This document shows, one piece after another, positions 16,638 through 25,922 of a stretch of DNA of 52,393 nt. Where the stretch lies: assembly GCA_009781855.1 (NCBI GenBank), contig WQUY01000011.1, forward strand, positions 1-52,393, read 5' to 3'. Each line of letters starts with the position of its first letter. The first letter of the stretch is position 1. Both the position numbers and the translations under genes were made by a program. Under the pieces are notes generated by a model. That model had not been told where the DNA came from and ran no database searches. It saw only the letters and a program-made list of their open reading frames with translations. The DNA comes from Oscillospiraceae bacterium. GTDB taxonomy: Bacteria > Bacillota > Clostridia > Oscillospirales > Oscillospiraceae.

Positions 16638-17042
16638 ATGAGCAAGCGATTTTATGGGCGGTGCGAATATCCCGGCCAAGTAACTGCTGAGGCAATAGTT
16701 GCACCAAAGTACCTCCAAGGCTTCACAAATGTTGACCCTTTCAGTGGTTACACAACAGAGCGAAATCATCCTCTATGCAGAGTACCATATACCGGAAAGG
16801 TTTTGGTATTTTACTCACCTCGCGGTTCCGGAGGATTTTTGATGTATGGATTTGGAGCAAAACCAGCAGCATTTGTTCATACAAAATCCAGCCCACTTAC
16901 GGTCGGAGCAATTGTGCAAGCACGCATTCCATCGATTTCAGATTTTGAAGAAGACCCACTGCCATTCATCGAATCAGGCGATACCGTATTTGTAAATGCG
17001 GACGAAGGATATATCGAAGTCACAAAAAAAGGATCTGCTTAA
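16638..17042 (+). CDS. Aconitase X swivel (small) subunit, DUF126 type
   Basis: 134 residues, the swivelling beta domain that closes the AcnX active site. Recognisable features are the GKVLVFYSPRGSGGF loop (likely substrate-binding serines), GAKPAAFVHTKSSPL and a final VNADEGYIEVT strand. ATG 16638 lies 3 bp after the large-subunit stop with GGAG inside that gene. A close paralogue at 41525 shares most of the sequence but has no large subunit beside it. A strong hairpin follows. Confidence 0.88.
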   Translation: MSKRFYGRCEYPGQVTAEAIVAPKYLQGFTNVDPFSGYTTERNHPLCRVPYTGKVLVFYSPRGSGGFLMYGFGAKPAAFVHTKSSPLTVGAIVQARIPSISDFEEDPLPFIESGDTVFVNADEGYIEVTKKGSA

Positions 17043-17048
17043 ATTTTT

Positions 17049-17080
17049 GAAAGTCGGCATTTTAATCAATGCCGACTTTC
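17049..17080 (+). terminator. Hairpin behind the aconitase X genes
   Basis: 12-bp perfect stem GAAAGTCGGCAT / ATGCCGACTTTC with an 8-base loop, preceded by TTTTT. No long U-tract follows, so it may be a partial terminator or a processing site reducing expression of the ABC genes downstream. Confidence 0.7.
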
Positions 17081-17118
17081 AGAAAACATTGAAGCAAGCA
17101 TATAGGGGTGATTAACTG

Positions 17119-18639
17119 GTGGGGTATAGTTTAGAGTTTAAGTCAATGAGCAAATCTTTCCCTGGTGTCAAAGCACTTGACAATGTCTCATTTCGTGCAG
17201 ATGGCGGACGCGTGCTTGCTCTGATGGGAGAAAACGGTGCGGGAAAGTCAACGTTGCTGAAAATATTGGCAGGTGACTACTTCGCAGATGAGGGTGAATT
17301 TTTGCTCAATGGCATTTTGCAAAATTTCACATCTCCATACTCAGCAATCATGGCGGGAATCAGCGTCGTTTATCAAGAGCGACAAATGATACCTGCCTTG
17401 AGTGTAATGGAGAACATTTTTGCAGGTGCCTTGCCAAAAAACAAACTGGGTCTGATTGATAAGCCCAGATTAAAAAAAGAAACCATGGCGCTCATTAATA
17501 AATTTGAACTTTCAATCGACCCTTCGGTGCCTGTCGGGAGCCTCTCAGTTGCTCATCAGCAAATGGTTGAGATTATGAAAGCTTATAGACGCGGCTCTGC
17601 TGTTATCGCCTTTGACGAACCCACTGCGAGTCTCGCAGAGGAAGAAATCACAGTCTTATTCAAATTAATTGAAGCGCTCAAAAAAGAAGGCAAGATTGTC
17701 ATTTATGTATCTCATCGTATGCCGGAAATTTTTGAGTTGTCGGATGACATTGTCGTCTTGAAAGACGGTGCACTGGTTACCACTTTTATCACAAGTGAGA
17801 CAACTGTTGATGAGTTAATCACATCAATGGTTGGGCGCGACATTGGCGACACTTACGAAAATCTATCCCGCAATACAGAAGTTGGCGAAACGTTGCTAGA
17901 GATCAAAAATCTCGTCACCCATGACGTTCATAACATTGACTTTTCCCTAAAAAGGGGTGAAATCATTGGTTTTGCCGGGTTAATAGGCGCAGGAAGAACA
18001 GAGCTTGTGCGTGCAATATTCGGTGCCAATGAAATCACTTCCGGTGAAATAATTTTCGAGGGTCAAAAAATCGATTTCAAATCACCTTTTGATGCAATCA
18101 AGGCCGGATTCGCACTCTGTCCTGAGGATAGGAAAGAAGAAGGCCTGGTACTCTATCGATCTATAACGGACAATGTGAGCATCCCTGTACTATCAAAAAT
18201 ACGCAAAGCCCTCATCCTGGATAGGAAAGCTGAGGCAAAACTTGCAAGCACCGCAGTTGAAAAGTATGCTGTCAAGACACCCGGCATTGATAAGCTTGTT
18301 GTTGAACTGTCTGGTGGAAATCAGCAAAAAGTTATTCTCGGCCGGTGGACAAATGAGCTCATGAACACCAAGCTTCTCATATTGGACGAGCCCACAAAAG
18401 GTATCGATGTTGGTGCAAAAGCTGAGATTTACCAGACCATCTGCGACTTTGCAAAGCAAGGCATTGGCGTTATCTTCATTTCCAGCGAACTCACAGAAGT
18501 AATCGGGGTGGCCGATCGGATTTATGTAATGCGCAACGGGCGTATAACCGGCTGTGTAGACCGCAGTGATGCAACAGAAGAGGGTATCCTCTCACTTGCC
18601 ATGGCAGATAAGGACGAAACAGGAGGTGATGCCCAGTGA
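17119..18639 (+). CDS. Ribose/galactose-type ABC importer ATPase (two NBDs)
   Basis: 506 residues with two tandem nucleotide-binding domains, as in RbsA/MglA. NBD1 has Walker A GENGAGKST, the degenerate signature LSVAHQQM and Walker B VIAFDEPTA. NBD2 has the degenerate Walker A GLIGAGRTE, signature LSGGNQQK and Walker B LLILDEPTKG, followed by the family hallmark GIDVGAKAEIY. It starts with GTG 17119 behind AGGGGTG. The permease gene overlaps its stop by 4 bp. It powers import of the ligand bound by the lipoprotein at 20660. Confidence 0.95.
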   Translation: MGYSLEFKSMSKSFPGVKALDNVSFRADGGRVLALMGENGAGKSTLLKILAGDYFADEGEFLLNGILQNFTSPYSAIMAGISVVYQERQMIPALSVMENIFAGALPKNKLGLIDKPRLKKETMALINKFELSIDPSVPVGSLSVAHQQMVEIMKAYRRGSAVIAFDEPTASLAEEEITVLFKLIEALKKEGKIVIYVSHRMPEIFELSDDIVVLKDGALVTTFITSETTVDELITSMVGRDIGDTYENLSRNTEVGETLLEIKNLVTHDVHNIDFSLKRGEIIGFAGLIGAGRTELVRAIFGANEITSGEIIFEGQKIDFKSPFDAIKAGFALCPEDRKEEGLVLYRSITDNVSIPVLSKIRKALILDRKAEAKLASTAVEKYAVKTPGIDKLVVELSGGNQQKVILGRWTNELMNTKLLILDEPTKGIDVGAKAEIYQTICDFAKQGIGVIFISSELTEVIGVADRIYVMRNGRITGCVDRSDATEEGILSLAMADKDETGGDAQ

Positions 18640-19592
18640 ACATCAAAAAGATTGCACATTCAAAAATTTTTACGTTACTGATTCTGTTAGCCATAGTAAT
18701 CGCTACATTTACGATTTTGTCTAACGGCGCATTTCTACAACCGAGAAATATCAGAAATATATTTCAAGCAACAGTTGTTGTTTCCCTTTTGACAATAGGC
18801 GCGGGTATGCTCATGATTTCCGGCCAAATCGACTTATCTCTGGGCGGCATTGGTACTATGTGCGCCATGATGGCAGCATTTTTGATGCGTTCCGGTCTTC
18901 CTTGGCATCTATCTATGCTCGCAGCTTTGGTGCTTGGCGCGATTTGCGGTGCTTTTAATGCTGTGCTTGTAAACGAGTTTAATTTCCAGTCATTTATTGC
19001 CACACTGGCCACAGCATCAATAGCACAAGGCTTTATGGCGGTAATCAGTCAAGGCAGGCAGATTGACATTTCTGACCGCACATTCAACTTCATCGGCGGT
19101 GCAAGATTCTGGGATGACTTAATTCCTTTTTCACTAATCATTTCCCTAGTCCTGTTGGTACTTTACGGCATTATGCTCAAAAATACGAAATTTGGCAGAA
19201 GCATCTACCTTGTCGGTGGAAACGCAGATGCGTCTCGTCTGGCTGGGCTGCGCCCAAAACGCATCTCTTACCTGCTATTTATGAATGCCGGTGCACTGGC
19301 AGCACTCGCAGGTATGCTGCTCGCAGGCAGAATGATGACTTCAAATACTGTCGGAATAACTAACGCACAGTTCCAGGGGTTGACAGCGGCAATCCTAGGC
19401 GGCATAGCCTTTGGCGGCGGCAGCGGTGGCATGGGTGGCGCTATGATAGGCATTCTCATACTCAGCACATTCAACAATGGTATGACCATGATTAACGTGC
19501 CCATGCATTGGCAAAGTGTAGCTTCCGGTTTGGTGCTGCTTTCCGCACTAACCGCTGATTTTCTGAGTTCCAGAAAACGCACATCAGCTTGA
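18636..19592 (+). CDS. Ribose-type ABC importer permease 1
   Basis: 318-residue RbsC-like (BPD_transp_2) polytopic protein. The family signature ISGQIDLSLGGIGTM follows the second membrane segment, and GLTAAILGGIAFGGGSGGMGG is the loop near the end. It starts with GTG in a GTGA overlap with the ATPase gene. A second, different permease follows 15 bp later, so the transporter is probably a permease heterodimer, unlike RbsC homodimers. Confidence 0.92.
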   Translation: MNIKKIAHSKIFTLLILLAIVIATFTILSNGAFLQPRNIRNIFQATVVVSLLTIGAGMLMISGQIDLSLGGIGTMCAMMAAFLMRSGLPWHLSMLAALVLGAICGAFNAVLVNEFNFQSFIATLATASIAQGFMAVISQGRQIDISDRTFNFIGGARFWDDLIPFSLIISLVLLVLYGIMLKNTKFGRSIYLVGGNADASRLAGLRPKRISYLLFMNAGALAALAGMLLAGRMMTSNTVGITNAQFQGLTAAILGGIAFGGGSGGMGGAMIGILILSTFNNGMTMINVPMHWQSVASGLVLLSALTADFLSSRKRTSA

Positions 19593-19607
19593 TGTCAGGA
19601 GGTAAGT

Positions 19608-20600
19608 ATGAGTATCAAGTCACTTTCAAGAAAACTGCTTCTTGTCAGCAACAACATCGCTATCTTGCTTGTTGCAATTGTAGTTATTCTCGTATTCTAT
19701 AGCCAGAACCCAAACTTTCTGCACGATGATAACATCAGAAACATCATGCGTTCCATGGCATTTGTCGGCATACTCACCATCGGAATGGGTATGTTGCTCA
19801 TCGGCGGCGAGGTCGATCTTTCATCCGGCGCTGTAGCTGGTTTGAGTGGGGTGCTCGTTGCTATGCTCATTAACACAGGCATACCCTGGGGCTGGGCGAT
19901 AGTCATCACTATTGCCTTTGGTGCATCGCTGGGGCTCATCAGTGCGCTGCTTGTTAATGTATTGGGCTTCATGCACTTCATTGCTACACTTGGGCTGATG
20001 TCTGTGTACCAAGGTGTAATTCTTGTAATCACCAGAAATGTGTTCATTCCTGTTCCCAATGAGGGCTTTAGACTGATTGGGGGGACATCTTTTGGCAATA
20101 TCGTTCCGCTCCCATTCATTATCATGCTGGTATTAATGATTGCGTATACGCTTGTACTTTCAAACACAGGATTTGGGCGAAGTGTTTATATGTGCGGCGG
20201 CAATCGAAAATCTGCACGTTTGGTTGGAATCAAACCTAAAAAGATTTCCTACTTTCTTTACATCAACAACGGTGCACTCGGTGCACTTGCCGGTGTAATA
20301 ATTACCTCACAAATGGCCACAGCTTCTCCTGTCGCTGGCCAGACTGGTTCCATTGATGCAATTACCGCAGCTGTTTTAGGTGGTGTTGCTTTTAAAGGTG
20401 GAAGCGGCGGCATGTTCGGTTGCTTCATCGGCATATTGCTCATCAACTCTTTTAGCGCCGGGCTGACCTTTGTCGGATTCCCTCAATACTGGCAGATTGT
20501 CGCGCGTGGCAGCCTCCTTGTGCTCGCACTGTGCCTCGATTATGTGATTTCTGGTGCGCGTAGCCGTGCGCTGGAACATGCACTGAGGTCTCACAACTAA
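19608..20600 (+). CDS. Ribose-type ABC importer permease 2
   Basis: 330-residue RbsC-like polytopic protein with GGEVDLSSGAVAGLSG and ITAAVLGGVAFKGGSGGMFG as family signatures. It differs from permease 1 by clear divergence through the membrane segments. AGGAGG precedes the ATG by 5 bases. It is probably the second half of a heteromeric channel with the protein at 18636. Confidence 0.92.
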   Translation: MSIKSLSRKLLLVSNNIAILLVAIVVILVFYSQNPNFLHDDNIRNIMRSMAFVGILTIGMGMLLIGGEVDLSSGAVAGLSGVLVAMLINTGIPWGWAIVITIAFGASLGLISALLVNVLGFMHFIATLGLMSVYQGVILVITRNVFIPVPNEGFRLIGGTSFGNIVPLPFIIMLVLMIAYTLVLSNTGFGRSVYMCGGNRKSARLVGIKPKKISYFLYINNGALGALAGVIITSQMATASPVAGQTGSIDAITAAVLGGVAFKGGSGGMFGCFIGILLINSFSAGLTFVGFPQYWQIVARGSLLVLALCLDYVISGARSRALEHALRSHN

Positions 20601-20659
20601 TGGGTTATAGGTGTGCCGTTAAACACCTAAAAAATAATAAAGTGAAAGAGAGAACCACG

Positions 20660-21832
20660 ATGAAAAAAACCTTGGCTATTTTACTCACATTGGCAATGAT
20701 GCTCCTGCTTATTGCCGCATGTGCTGACAATGGCGGTACTGCACCTACACCTGGTGGAAACGACAGCAACAACGACAACGCTGCAACCGGTGAAGCTCCA
20801 CCTGTTGGCGACCCAATCATTGGAACAACTGATGAGGTTGTAGACCACCATGCCCGCCGCACATACCGAATCGCTTATACGCATTATGATAATAGCATCC
20901 TGCAAGAACAAATGTATGAAGCGTTTGTCTCCCTGCAAGAAAAATACAATTTTGAACTTGTGCGTATGACAGGTAATACAGATGATGAAATCTACATCAC
21001 AAATCTTGAAACCCTCATTGACCGTGGCGATATAGATGGCTTCATTATTGAGACCACAAACTCTGTCCAAAATGCTGTTTTGGCTATGATGGAAAGATCA
21101 GGCATCCCATCGATTAACCTGTTCACAGAGTATTTTGACGCTCAGGGCAGAGTGGTTACACCCACAGTTGGTCTGAGACAGCATGATGTCGGCTTTGCCG
21201 CAATGCAATACCTCATAGATAATCGCGAAACATGGTGGGGCGATGTGGATTCTGCCAATTTCGGTGTCATCGGCATAGACTTTTCAGTATCCCCTGCCCT
21301 TCATTATCGTACACAAGGCTTCCTGGATGCTTTTAGAGAAGCTTTCCCTGGTAATGAAAATGTATTTGAATGGGATAGCTTTGCTGCCGGTCAAGCTTTC
21401 TGGTTCGCACTTGAAGGCGGCTTCGATCCTACAATACAAATCGCATCTGCAAACCCACATGTCACGCATTGGTTCGTGGGCGGCACTGTAGAGAGTTATT
21501 CCATGGGTGCGGCACGCGCAGCCGAAGACCTCGGTCGAGATGATCAATTCCTCGTTACAACAGTTGGGCATCCTCTTATCGTTGATGAGTGGAATAATGG
21601 CTACGACGGAAGCAAGAGAGCCGTCGTGGCAATCAGTAACTATGCCTATGCCACACCAACCTTACTCGGGCTAATTGCTCTGATTGACGGTCGCGCAACA
21701 CCTGAAACACTATGGCCGCAATACCTCAACGATGGTGATTTAAGGGCTGTGTGGGAAGCGACTTCAGAAATCATCACAAGAGATAATTATCAAGATTTCC
21801 TAGACAGAATGGAAAGAATCTACGGCCCTTAA
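20660..21832 (+). CDS. Ribose-type ABC importer binding lipoprotein
   Basis: 390 residues. A lipoprotein signal peptide ends in LLIAAC with lipidated Cys21, then a Gly/Asn/Thr-rich linker (to about 65), then a periplasmic-binding-protein type I fold (RTYRIAYTHYDNSILQEQMYE region, and DIDGFIIETTNSVQNAV). The ATG at 20660 is preferred over upstream in-frame codons because it begins a proper signal peptide and follows GAAAGAGAG. The ligand is unknown; many Trp and Phe residues near ligand-contact regions (FEWDSF, WFVGG) would suit a ring or hydrophobic polyol ligand. It shares order and fold, but only low similarity, with the lipoprotein at 45622. Confidence 0.9.
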   Translation: MKKTLAILLTLAMMLLLIAACADNGGTAPTPGGNDSNNDNAATGEAPPVGDPIIGTTDEVVDHHARRTYRIAYTHYDNSILQEQMYEAFVSLQEKYNFELVRMTGNTDDEIYITNLETLIDRGDIDGFIIETTNSVQNAVLAMMERSGIPSINLFTEYFDAQGRVVTPTVGLRQHDVGFAAMQYLIDNRETWWGDVDSANFGVIGIDFSVSPALHYRTQGFLDAFREAFPGNENVFEWDSFAAGQAFWFALEGGFDPTIQIASANPHVTHWFVGGTVESYSMGAARAAEDLGRDDQFLVTTVGHPLIVDEWNNGYDGSKRAVVAISNYAYATPTLLGLIALIDGRATPETLWPQYLNDGDLRAVWEATSEIITRDNYQDFLDRMERIYGP

Positions 21833-21836
21833 TAAT

Positions 21837-21861
21837 CTGCCGGGAGTCAAGCTCCCGTCAG
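21837..21861 (+). repeat. Stop-adjacent CGGGAG-TCAAG-CTCCCG hairpin, copy 5
   Basis: Begins 4 bp behind the TAA of the binding lipoprotein gene. CGGGAG/CTCCCG forms the stem and CTG/CAG an outer clamp. This is the best-formed copy of the element. Confidence 0.6.
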
Positions 21862-21944
21862 TTTAAGGCTTGTACACTTTAACACTTTCAGGTAATGAGC
21901 GCTGCAAACATTCCTGATAACAAAATATTTTAGGGAGGATATCA

Positions 21945-23063
21945 ATGAACTATCACAGACCTTCATTTATGGAACCCGGATTCCCAACTTTCTCAACGGC
22001 TCTGCCATATGGCAACATTCCTGTTGTTCTTCCTGCATTCGAAACACCTATCACACCAAAAGAGAACTTCATCCGTGCAGGTAGACGCAATAACCCTTTG
22101 TGGGTTCCAAATCTCTTTACAGATTGTCAAGACTTTAACCCCTGTGAGCAAGCTATTCATAAGTTAGGAAAATTTGAAGCCGGCCCGAATTTCCGTCGTG
22201 CCTCTAAGGAAAATTACACATTCCTTGATCCGTTCGGCAACAGTTGGACTTGGGAGGCCACCGTGCAAGGTGCCATGCTCACACCCGGCACCAAGGTTCT
22301 TGAAGATATCACAGATTGGGAAAAAGTCATCCAGTGGCAAAATCTCGAAGAATGGACTTTCAAAGAGGTTGCTGAAGAGTTCATGGCGGAGAAACACGAC
22401 CCCAACAAAGCACTCACTTTTGAGCTTTTCCAAGGCTGTACAGAAATGCTCGTAGCATTCCTTGGCGGCTATGGTGAGGGCATGATGGCAATGGCAGAAG
22501 AACCTGAAGCGGTCAAAGATTTCTTCAACTACTTTGTTGACGAAAAAATCAAGTTCTTTGATTACGCATGCAAACTATACCCTATTGACATGGTCACTTA
22601 TCACGATGACTGGGGCACTCAACGCTCTACATTCTTCTCTCCAAAGATGTTTGACGAACTTGTATACGAACCTACAAAGAGGCTCGTTGATTATGTCCAA
22701 AGCAAGGGTGTTATGTTCCAGCTGCACACTTGTGGAAATGTTGAATCACTCATGCCTCAGATCCTCGAAATCGGTTTCGACTATCTCCAAGTGCAACGTA
22801 ATGCAATCGACATCCCAGCACTCAAGCAGAAGTTTGGTGAGCGCATCGGGTTCATGTTCCCCATAGAGGGACATATTCCCGGCATGGCTTATACCGAAAC
22901 GCAAATGGCCGAAATGGCGCGCACCTGTGTTGATATGTTTGCAAAAGGCGGCGGTTACTTCCCGTGGATTTTTGAGACCGAACAAAAAGCGCTTTGGGCG
23001 TTTGCAACTGAATTGTATTGTTACAGTCGTGAGTTTTACGACAAGGAACAAGGTAGAGGCTAG
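21945..23063 (+). CDS. URO-D superfamily protein (methyltransferase-like), paralogue 1
   Basis: 372 residues of the uroporphyrinogen-decarboxylase superfamily, the fold shared by HemE and the corrinoid:CoM methyltransferases MtaA/MtbA. Visible motifs are GAMLTPGTK, YHDDWGTQRSTFFSPKMF and the HxC pair in LHTCGNV, which is a zinc site in the methyltransferase branch. The N-terminal arginine-rich FGFR motif of true HemE is absent, so heme synthesis is unlikely. It lies directly behind the ABC importer genes (112-bp gap with AGGGAGGA). No corrinoid-binding protein is encoded in the window. Methyl or carboxyl group chemistry on the imported compound is inference. Confidence 0.8.
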   Translation: MNYHRPSFMEPGFPTFSTALPYGNIPVVLPAFETPITPKENFIRAGRRNNPLWVPNLFTDCQDFNPCEQAIHKLGKFEAGPNFRRASKENYTFLDPFGNSWTWEATVQGAMLTPGTKVLEDITDWEKVIQWQNLEEWTFKEVAEEFMAEKHDPNKALTFELFQGCTEMLVAFLGGYGEGMMAMAEEPEAVKDFFNYFVDEKIKFFDYACKLYPIDMVTYHDDWGTQRSTFFSPKMFDELVYEPTKRLVDYVQSKGVMFQLHTCGNVESLMPQILEIGFDYLQVQRNAIDIPALKQKFGERIGFMFPIEGHIPGMAYTETQMAEMARTCVDMFAKGGGYFPWIFETEQKALWAFATELYCYSREFYDKEQGRG

Positions 23064-23082
23064 GTCTCGCACTGAGTATTTT

Positions 23083-23124
23083 AAATCAGAGGGTCATACT
23101 TTATGGTAATTGACCCTCTGATTT
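23083..23124 (+). terminator. Strong terminator between the URO-D and GrdE-like genes
   Basis: 14-bp perfect stem AAATCAGAGGGTCA / TGACCCTCTGATTT with a 14-base loop, followed by a weak T-run. The reductase-like genes downstream probably need readthrough or their own promoter. Confidence 0.8.
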
Positions 23125-23165
23125 GACAAAACTGATATTGAAATGATCCTAAAAGAGGTGAATAT

Positions 23166-24455
23166 ATGCGGCTTGAACGGTTGTATTTTGATATAGAGCG
23201 TGTCGATTTTTGTGAAAAGTCTGACATATCAAACGGTACGCTCATGCTTGCAAAAAGCGAGCTTGAATTGCTTTGCAAAGACACAGCTTTTTCACGCGTA
23301 GAGATTGACGTCGCGGCTCCGGGCAGCGACTGTCGGCTCATGAACGTGGGCGACATCACACAACCCACAGTTCGGCTAGGCAAAGAGGATACCACATTCC
23401 CCGGGCTCTCAGGTAAAATGTATACGGTGGGAGATGGTCGGAGTATTTCGCTTCGCGGCGTTGTGGTAACCGAAGTGGTTGAAGTCGATGTAGACATCCC
23501 CAGTTATATGCAACTATCCGAAGAGGCCGTTGAAATAACTGACTTTGCAAATATGTGGCATATCACCATAGATGCTTTTGCCGCCCCCGGAATCGCTAAA
23601 TATGATTATCTGCTTGCATTGAATCTTGCTTCAAAACGTGTGGCTCAATATATAGCCACTCTGGCAGCAAATCTTGAGCCTGATGAAATCGAGATTTTTG
23701 AGCTAGAGTCCAAAGATGCTTGCGGAGTGGAGTGTATCGGTCTGACCTGCGGGCTACCTCGTGTGGCTTATCTTGCTAATGTGTTCTGCCACAGACCCTA
23801 TACAGAATCGCTTATCTATGGTGCCAGTATGCTGGAGTCACTTCCAACCATTTTGCACCCGAACGAGATTTTGGACGGTGCTTTAACCAACCGGGATTAC
23901 GACAATGCAACCAATGCAGACCCGACTTTTGTATGGCAAAACCACCCCATAATACTGGAGTTATACAGGCGTCATGGCGTTGATCTCAACTTTGTCGGTG
24001 TTGTTGTGAGCAATGTCCATCATGAGCTTTCATGGAAAGAAACTAATGCCACTATGGCCTCTGCTTTGCTTGCAAATTACCTAAACGCAGATGCCGTCAT
24101 CATTACCAAGGAGGGTGGCGGGCATCCGCAAGTTGATATCGGAATAGCAGTAGATACACTTGAAGGCAGATACGGGATTAAGACTGCCATTGTGCTTGTT
24201 GAGATGCTTTCGGCAAAAAACGATTCAAATGGACAGATTATTTTCAGTTCTGATTACGCAGATGCGATGGTCTCTACCGGTTGCGCATCTTTTGTCACAT
24301 TACCTGTAGCTAAACGGGTAATAGGTTCTAATTCCAGTGACTTCAGAGGAAATATGACCATAAATGAAGCTGGCGAAATGACAATTAACCACCGCGCTCT
24401 CAAAGGCGGCCAAAGCCAATTGGGATGGACGCGATATGGAAGTTTAAAGTTCTAA
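23166..24455 (+). CDS. GrdE/GrdI-like component B proprotein homologue without the pyruvoyl cysteine
   Basis: 429 residues, similar over its length to the proprotein of glycine/sarcosine/betaine reductase component B (GrdE, GrdG, GrdI). Landmarks are DVAAPGSDCRLMNVGD, FPGLSGKMYTVGDGR, LPTILHPNEILDGAL and DLNFVGVVVSN. In the characterised proteins the chain is cut before a cysteine in an SGNC-V-type site, creating the pyruvoyl group that binds the substrate amine as a Schiff base. Here the aligned site reads LTNRDYDNATNADP: Asn242 is kept and the cysteine is Arg243 (CGG at 23892), with a two-residue insertion nearby. The protein is therefore probably not processed in the usual way. The GrdB-like gene follows after 14 bp. 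Substrate and chemistry are unknown. Confidence 0.8.
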   Translation: MRLERLYFDIERVDFCEKSDISNGTLMLAKSELELLCKDTAFSRVEIDVAAPGSDCRLMNVGDITQPTVRLGKEDTTFPGLSGKMYTVGDGRSISLRGVVVTEVVEVDVDIPSYMQLSEEAVEITDFANMWHITIDAFAAPGIAKYDYLLALNLASKRVAQYIATLAANLEPDEIEIFELESKDACGVECIGLTCGLPRVAYLANVFCHRPYTESLIYGASMLESLPTILHPNEILDGALTNRDYDNATNADPTFVWQNHPIILELYRRHGVDLNFVGVVVSNVHHELSWKETNATMASALLANYLNADAVIITKEGGGHPQVDIGIAVDTLEGRYGIKTAIVLVEMLSAKNDSNGQIIFSSDYADAMVSTGCASFVTLPVAKRVIGSNSSDFRGNMTINEAGEMTINHRALKGGQSQLGWTRYGSLKF

Positions 24456-24469
24456 GAAAGGAGTATCCA

Positions 24470-25750
24470 ATGTCAAAAAAAATTAGAGTTGTGCATTATA
24501 TCAACCAGTTTTTTGGACAAATCGGCGGGGAGGAATGTGCCGGAATCGGGGTTTCTGTCGAGATGAAGCCAGTTGGCCCCGGCTTGGGGTTGGCTGCCGC
24601 TCTTGGCGATCGTGCTGAAATAGTATGTACGATTATTTGTGGTGACAACTATTTCAATGAGCAGCCAAATGCTTTGCAGGAGGTCTTGGCTGAAATACAA
24701 AAACACAAGCCGGATATGTTCTTTGCCGGCCCGGCTTTTAATGCAGGGCGCTATGGGGTTGCTTGCGGTGCAATATGCACTGCTGTAAAGAACCAACTGG
24801 GCATTCCTGCGATCACCGCAATGTTTGAAGAAAATCCAGGCAAGGATATCTATGTTTCAGATATCTTTATGCTCAAAGCTCCAGACAACGCGCGCAAAAT
24901 GGCTGAAACTGTGCAGCGTATGGCTGAATTTGGATACAAAATGCTCGACGGCACCCTTGAGCGCATTCCAGAAGCGGAAGGTTTTTACGAGCGCGGATGG
25001 ATGGTTGCAAAGAAATATGATGATATGGCATCAAAACGCGTGGTTGACATGCTCTTAAAGAAGTTGTCCGGTGAGCCGTTTGTGTCAGAAATTGGTATGC
25101 CTAAAAATGAAAAAATCGAATCGCCCGCTCCAATTCCGCTCCTTAAAGATGCGGTGGTGCTCCTTGCCACAGATGGCGCACTATGCCCGCAAGGGAATCC
25201 GGATGGTATGAAGGTCGGTGATTCTGTTGAGTTTTTTGAATACTCCCTCTCCGGCCTAGATTCTTTGTCTCAAGAGGAGTATACCTGTGTTCATGGTGGT
25301 TTTGACACAAGCTTTGTCAAGGAGGATCCCAATAGGCTTGTGCCGCTTGATGCAATGCGCGAGCTCGAAAAACAAGGTGTGACTCAATTTCACAACGCTT
25401 TTCTGTCCACATCAGGCCTTGTTACCGGGGTCGTTGCGAGTACAAAGATGGGGCAAAAAATGGTTGACTATGTTAAAGATCATAACATTGACGCCGTCAT
25501 TTTAACTTCGACATGAGGAACTTCAACTCGCTGCGGCGCAGTGATGACCAAGGAGTTAGAAAAGGCCGGTATTCCTACAGTGCAATATTGCAATATGACG
25601 CCCGTTGCAGATTCCGTTGGTGTGAATAGGGTGATGCAATCTGCAAGTATTAAGTATCCATTTGGCAACCCCGGTGTTCCTCCTGATATCGAATATGAAG
25701 AACGTGTGTCCCGATTACGCTCGGCGCTTATGCGCCTGACCACTCCGTAA
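24470..25750 (+). CDS. Selenocysteine-containing GrdB-like component B subunit
   Basis: 426 residues when the in-frame TGA at 25514-25516 is read as selenocysteine (Sec349). Upstream the chain matches GrdB/GrdF/GrdH (RVVHYINQFF-like start, FAGPAFNAGRYG, CVHGGFDTSF, VILTST), and after the TGA the same frame continues with the family C-terminus (RCGAVMTKELEKAGIP, NMTPVADSVG, YPFGNPGVPP) to the TAA at 25750. A stem-loop suited to a bacterial SECIS lies 12 bases after the TGA. The redox motif, UxxCxxC in GrdB as I recall it, reads U-G-T-S-T-R-C with Ser352. Automatic callers would split or truncate it at the TGA. Paired with the GrdE-like gene. GrdA, GrdC, GrdD and the sel genes are not in the window. 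ATG 24470 follows AAGGAG. Confidence 0.9.
25528..25544 (+). promoter_or_regulatory. SECIS-like hairpin of the GrdB-like gene
   Basis: A 7-bp stem (TCGCTGC / GCAGTGA, one G-U pair) with a GGC loop begins 12 bases after the selenocysteine TGA and lies in the coding sequence. Distance and size match what SelB needs in bacterial mRNAs. Confidence 0.65.
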
Positions 25751-25771
25751 TAGTGGGGTGCGGGGGCTGGT

Positions 25772-25860
25772 TAATGGTTTTGTTGTTTTGCCCGGAACGG
25801 GTCTCGTCGCCCTACACTTCGCAAAGCACAAAAAAACATCAGCAACACCCTGTCAATCTG
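25772..25860. repeat. Left arm of an 89-bp inverted repeat around the SDR gene
   Basis: It matches, in inverted orientation, 26745-26833. Two blocks are identical: 30 bases (25793-25822) and 24 bases (25837-25860); the remainder has a few substitutions and a short indel. It fills most of the gap between the GrdB-like gene and the SDR gene. Confidence 0.9.
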
Positions 25861-25922
25861 ATATGCTAATATAACCCCATCGCCCAGCGGCGGTGGAGTA
25901 TAATAAAACAAAGGAGAATGAT

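Noticed and set aside
17049-17080. Absolute transcription stop between AcnX and the ABC importer genes
   Set aside because: The stem is strong but lacks a following U-tract and no clear promoter is seen behind it, so the importer genes probably depend on readthrough.
25541-25750. A separate small gene behind the GrdB-like gene
   Set aside because: It is the C-terminal part of the same protein in the same frame after the selenocysteine TGA.
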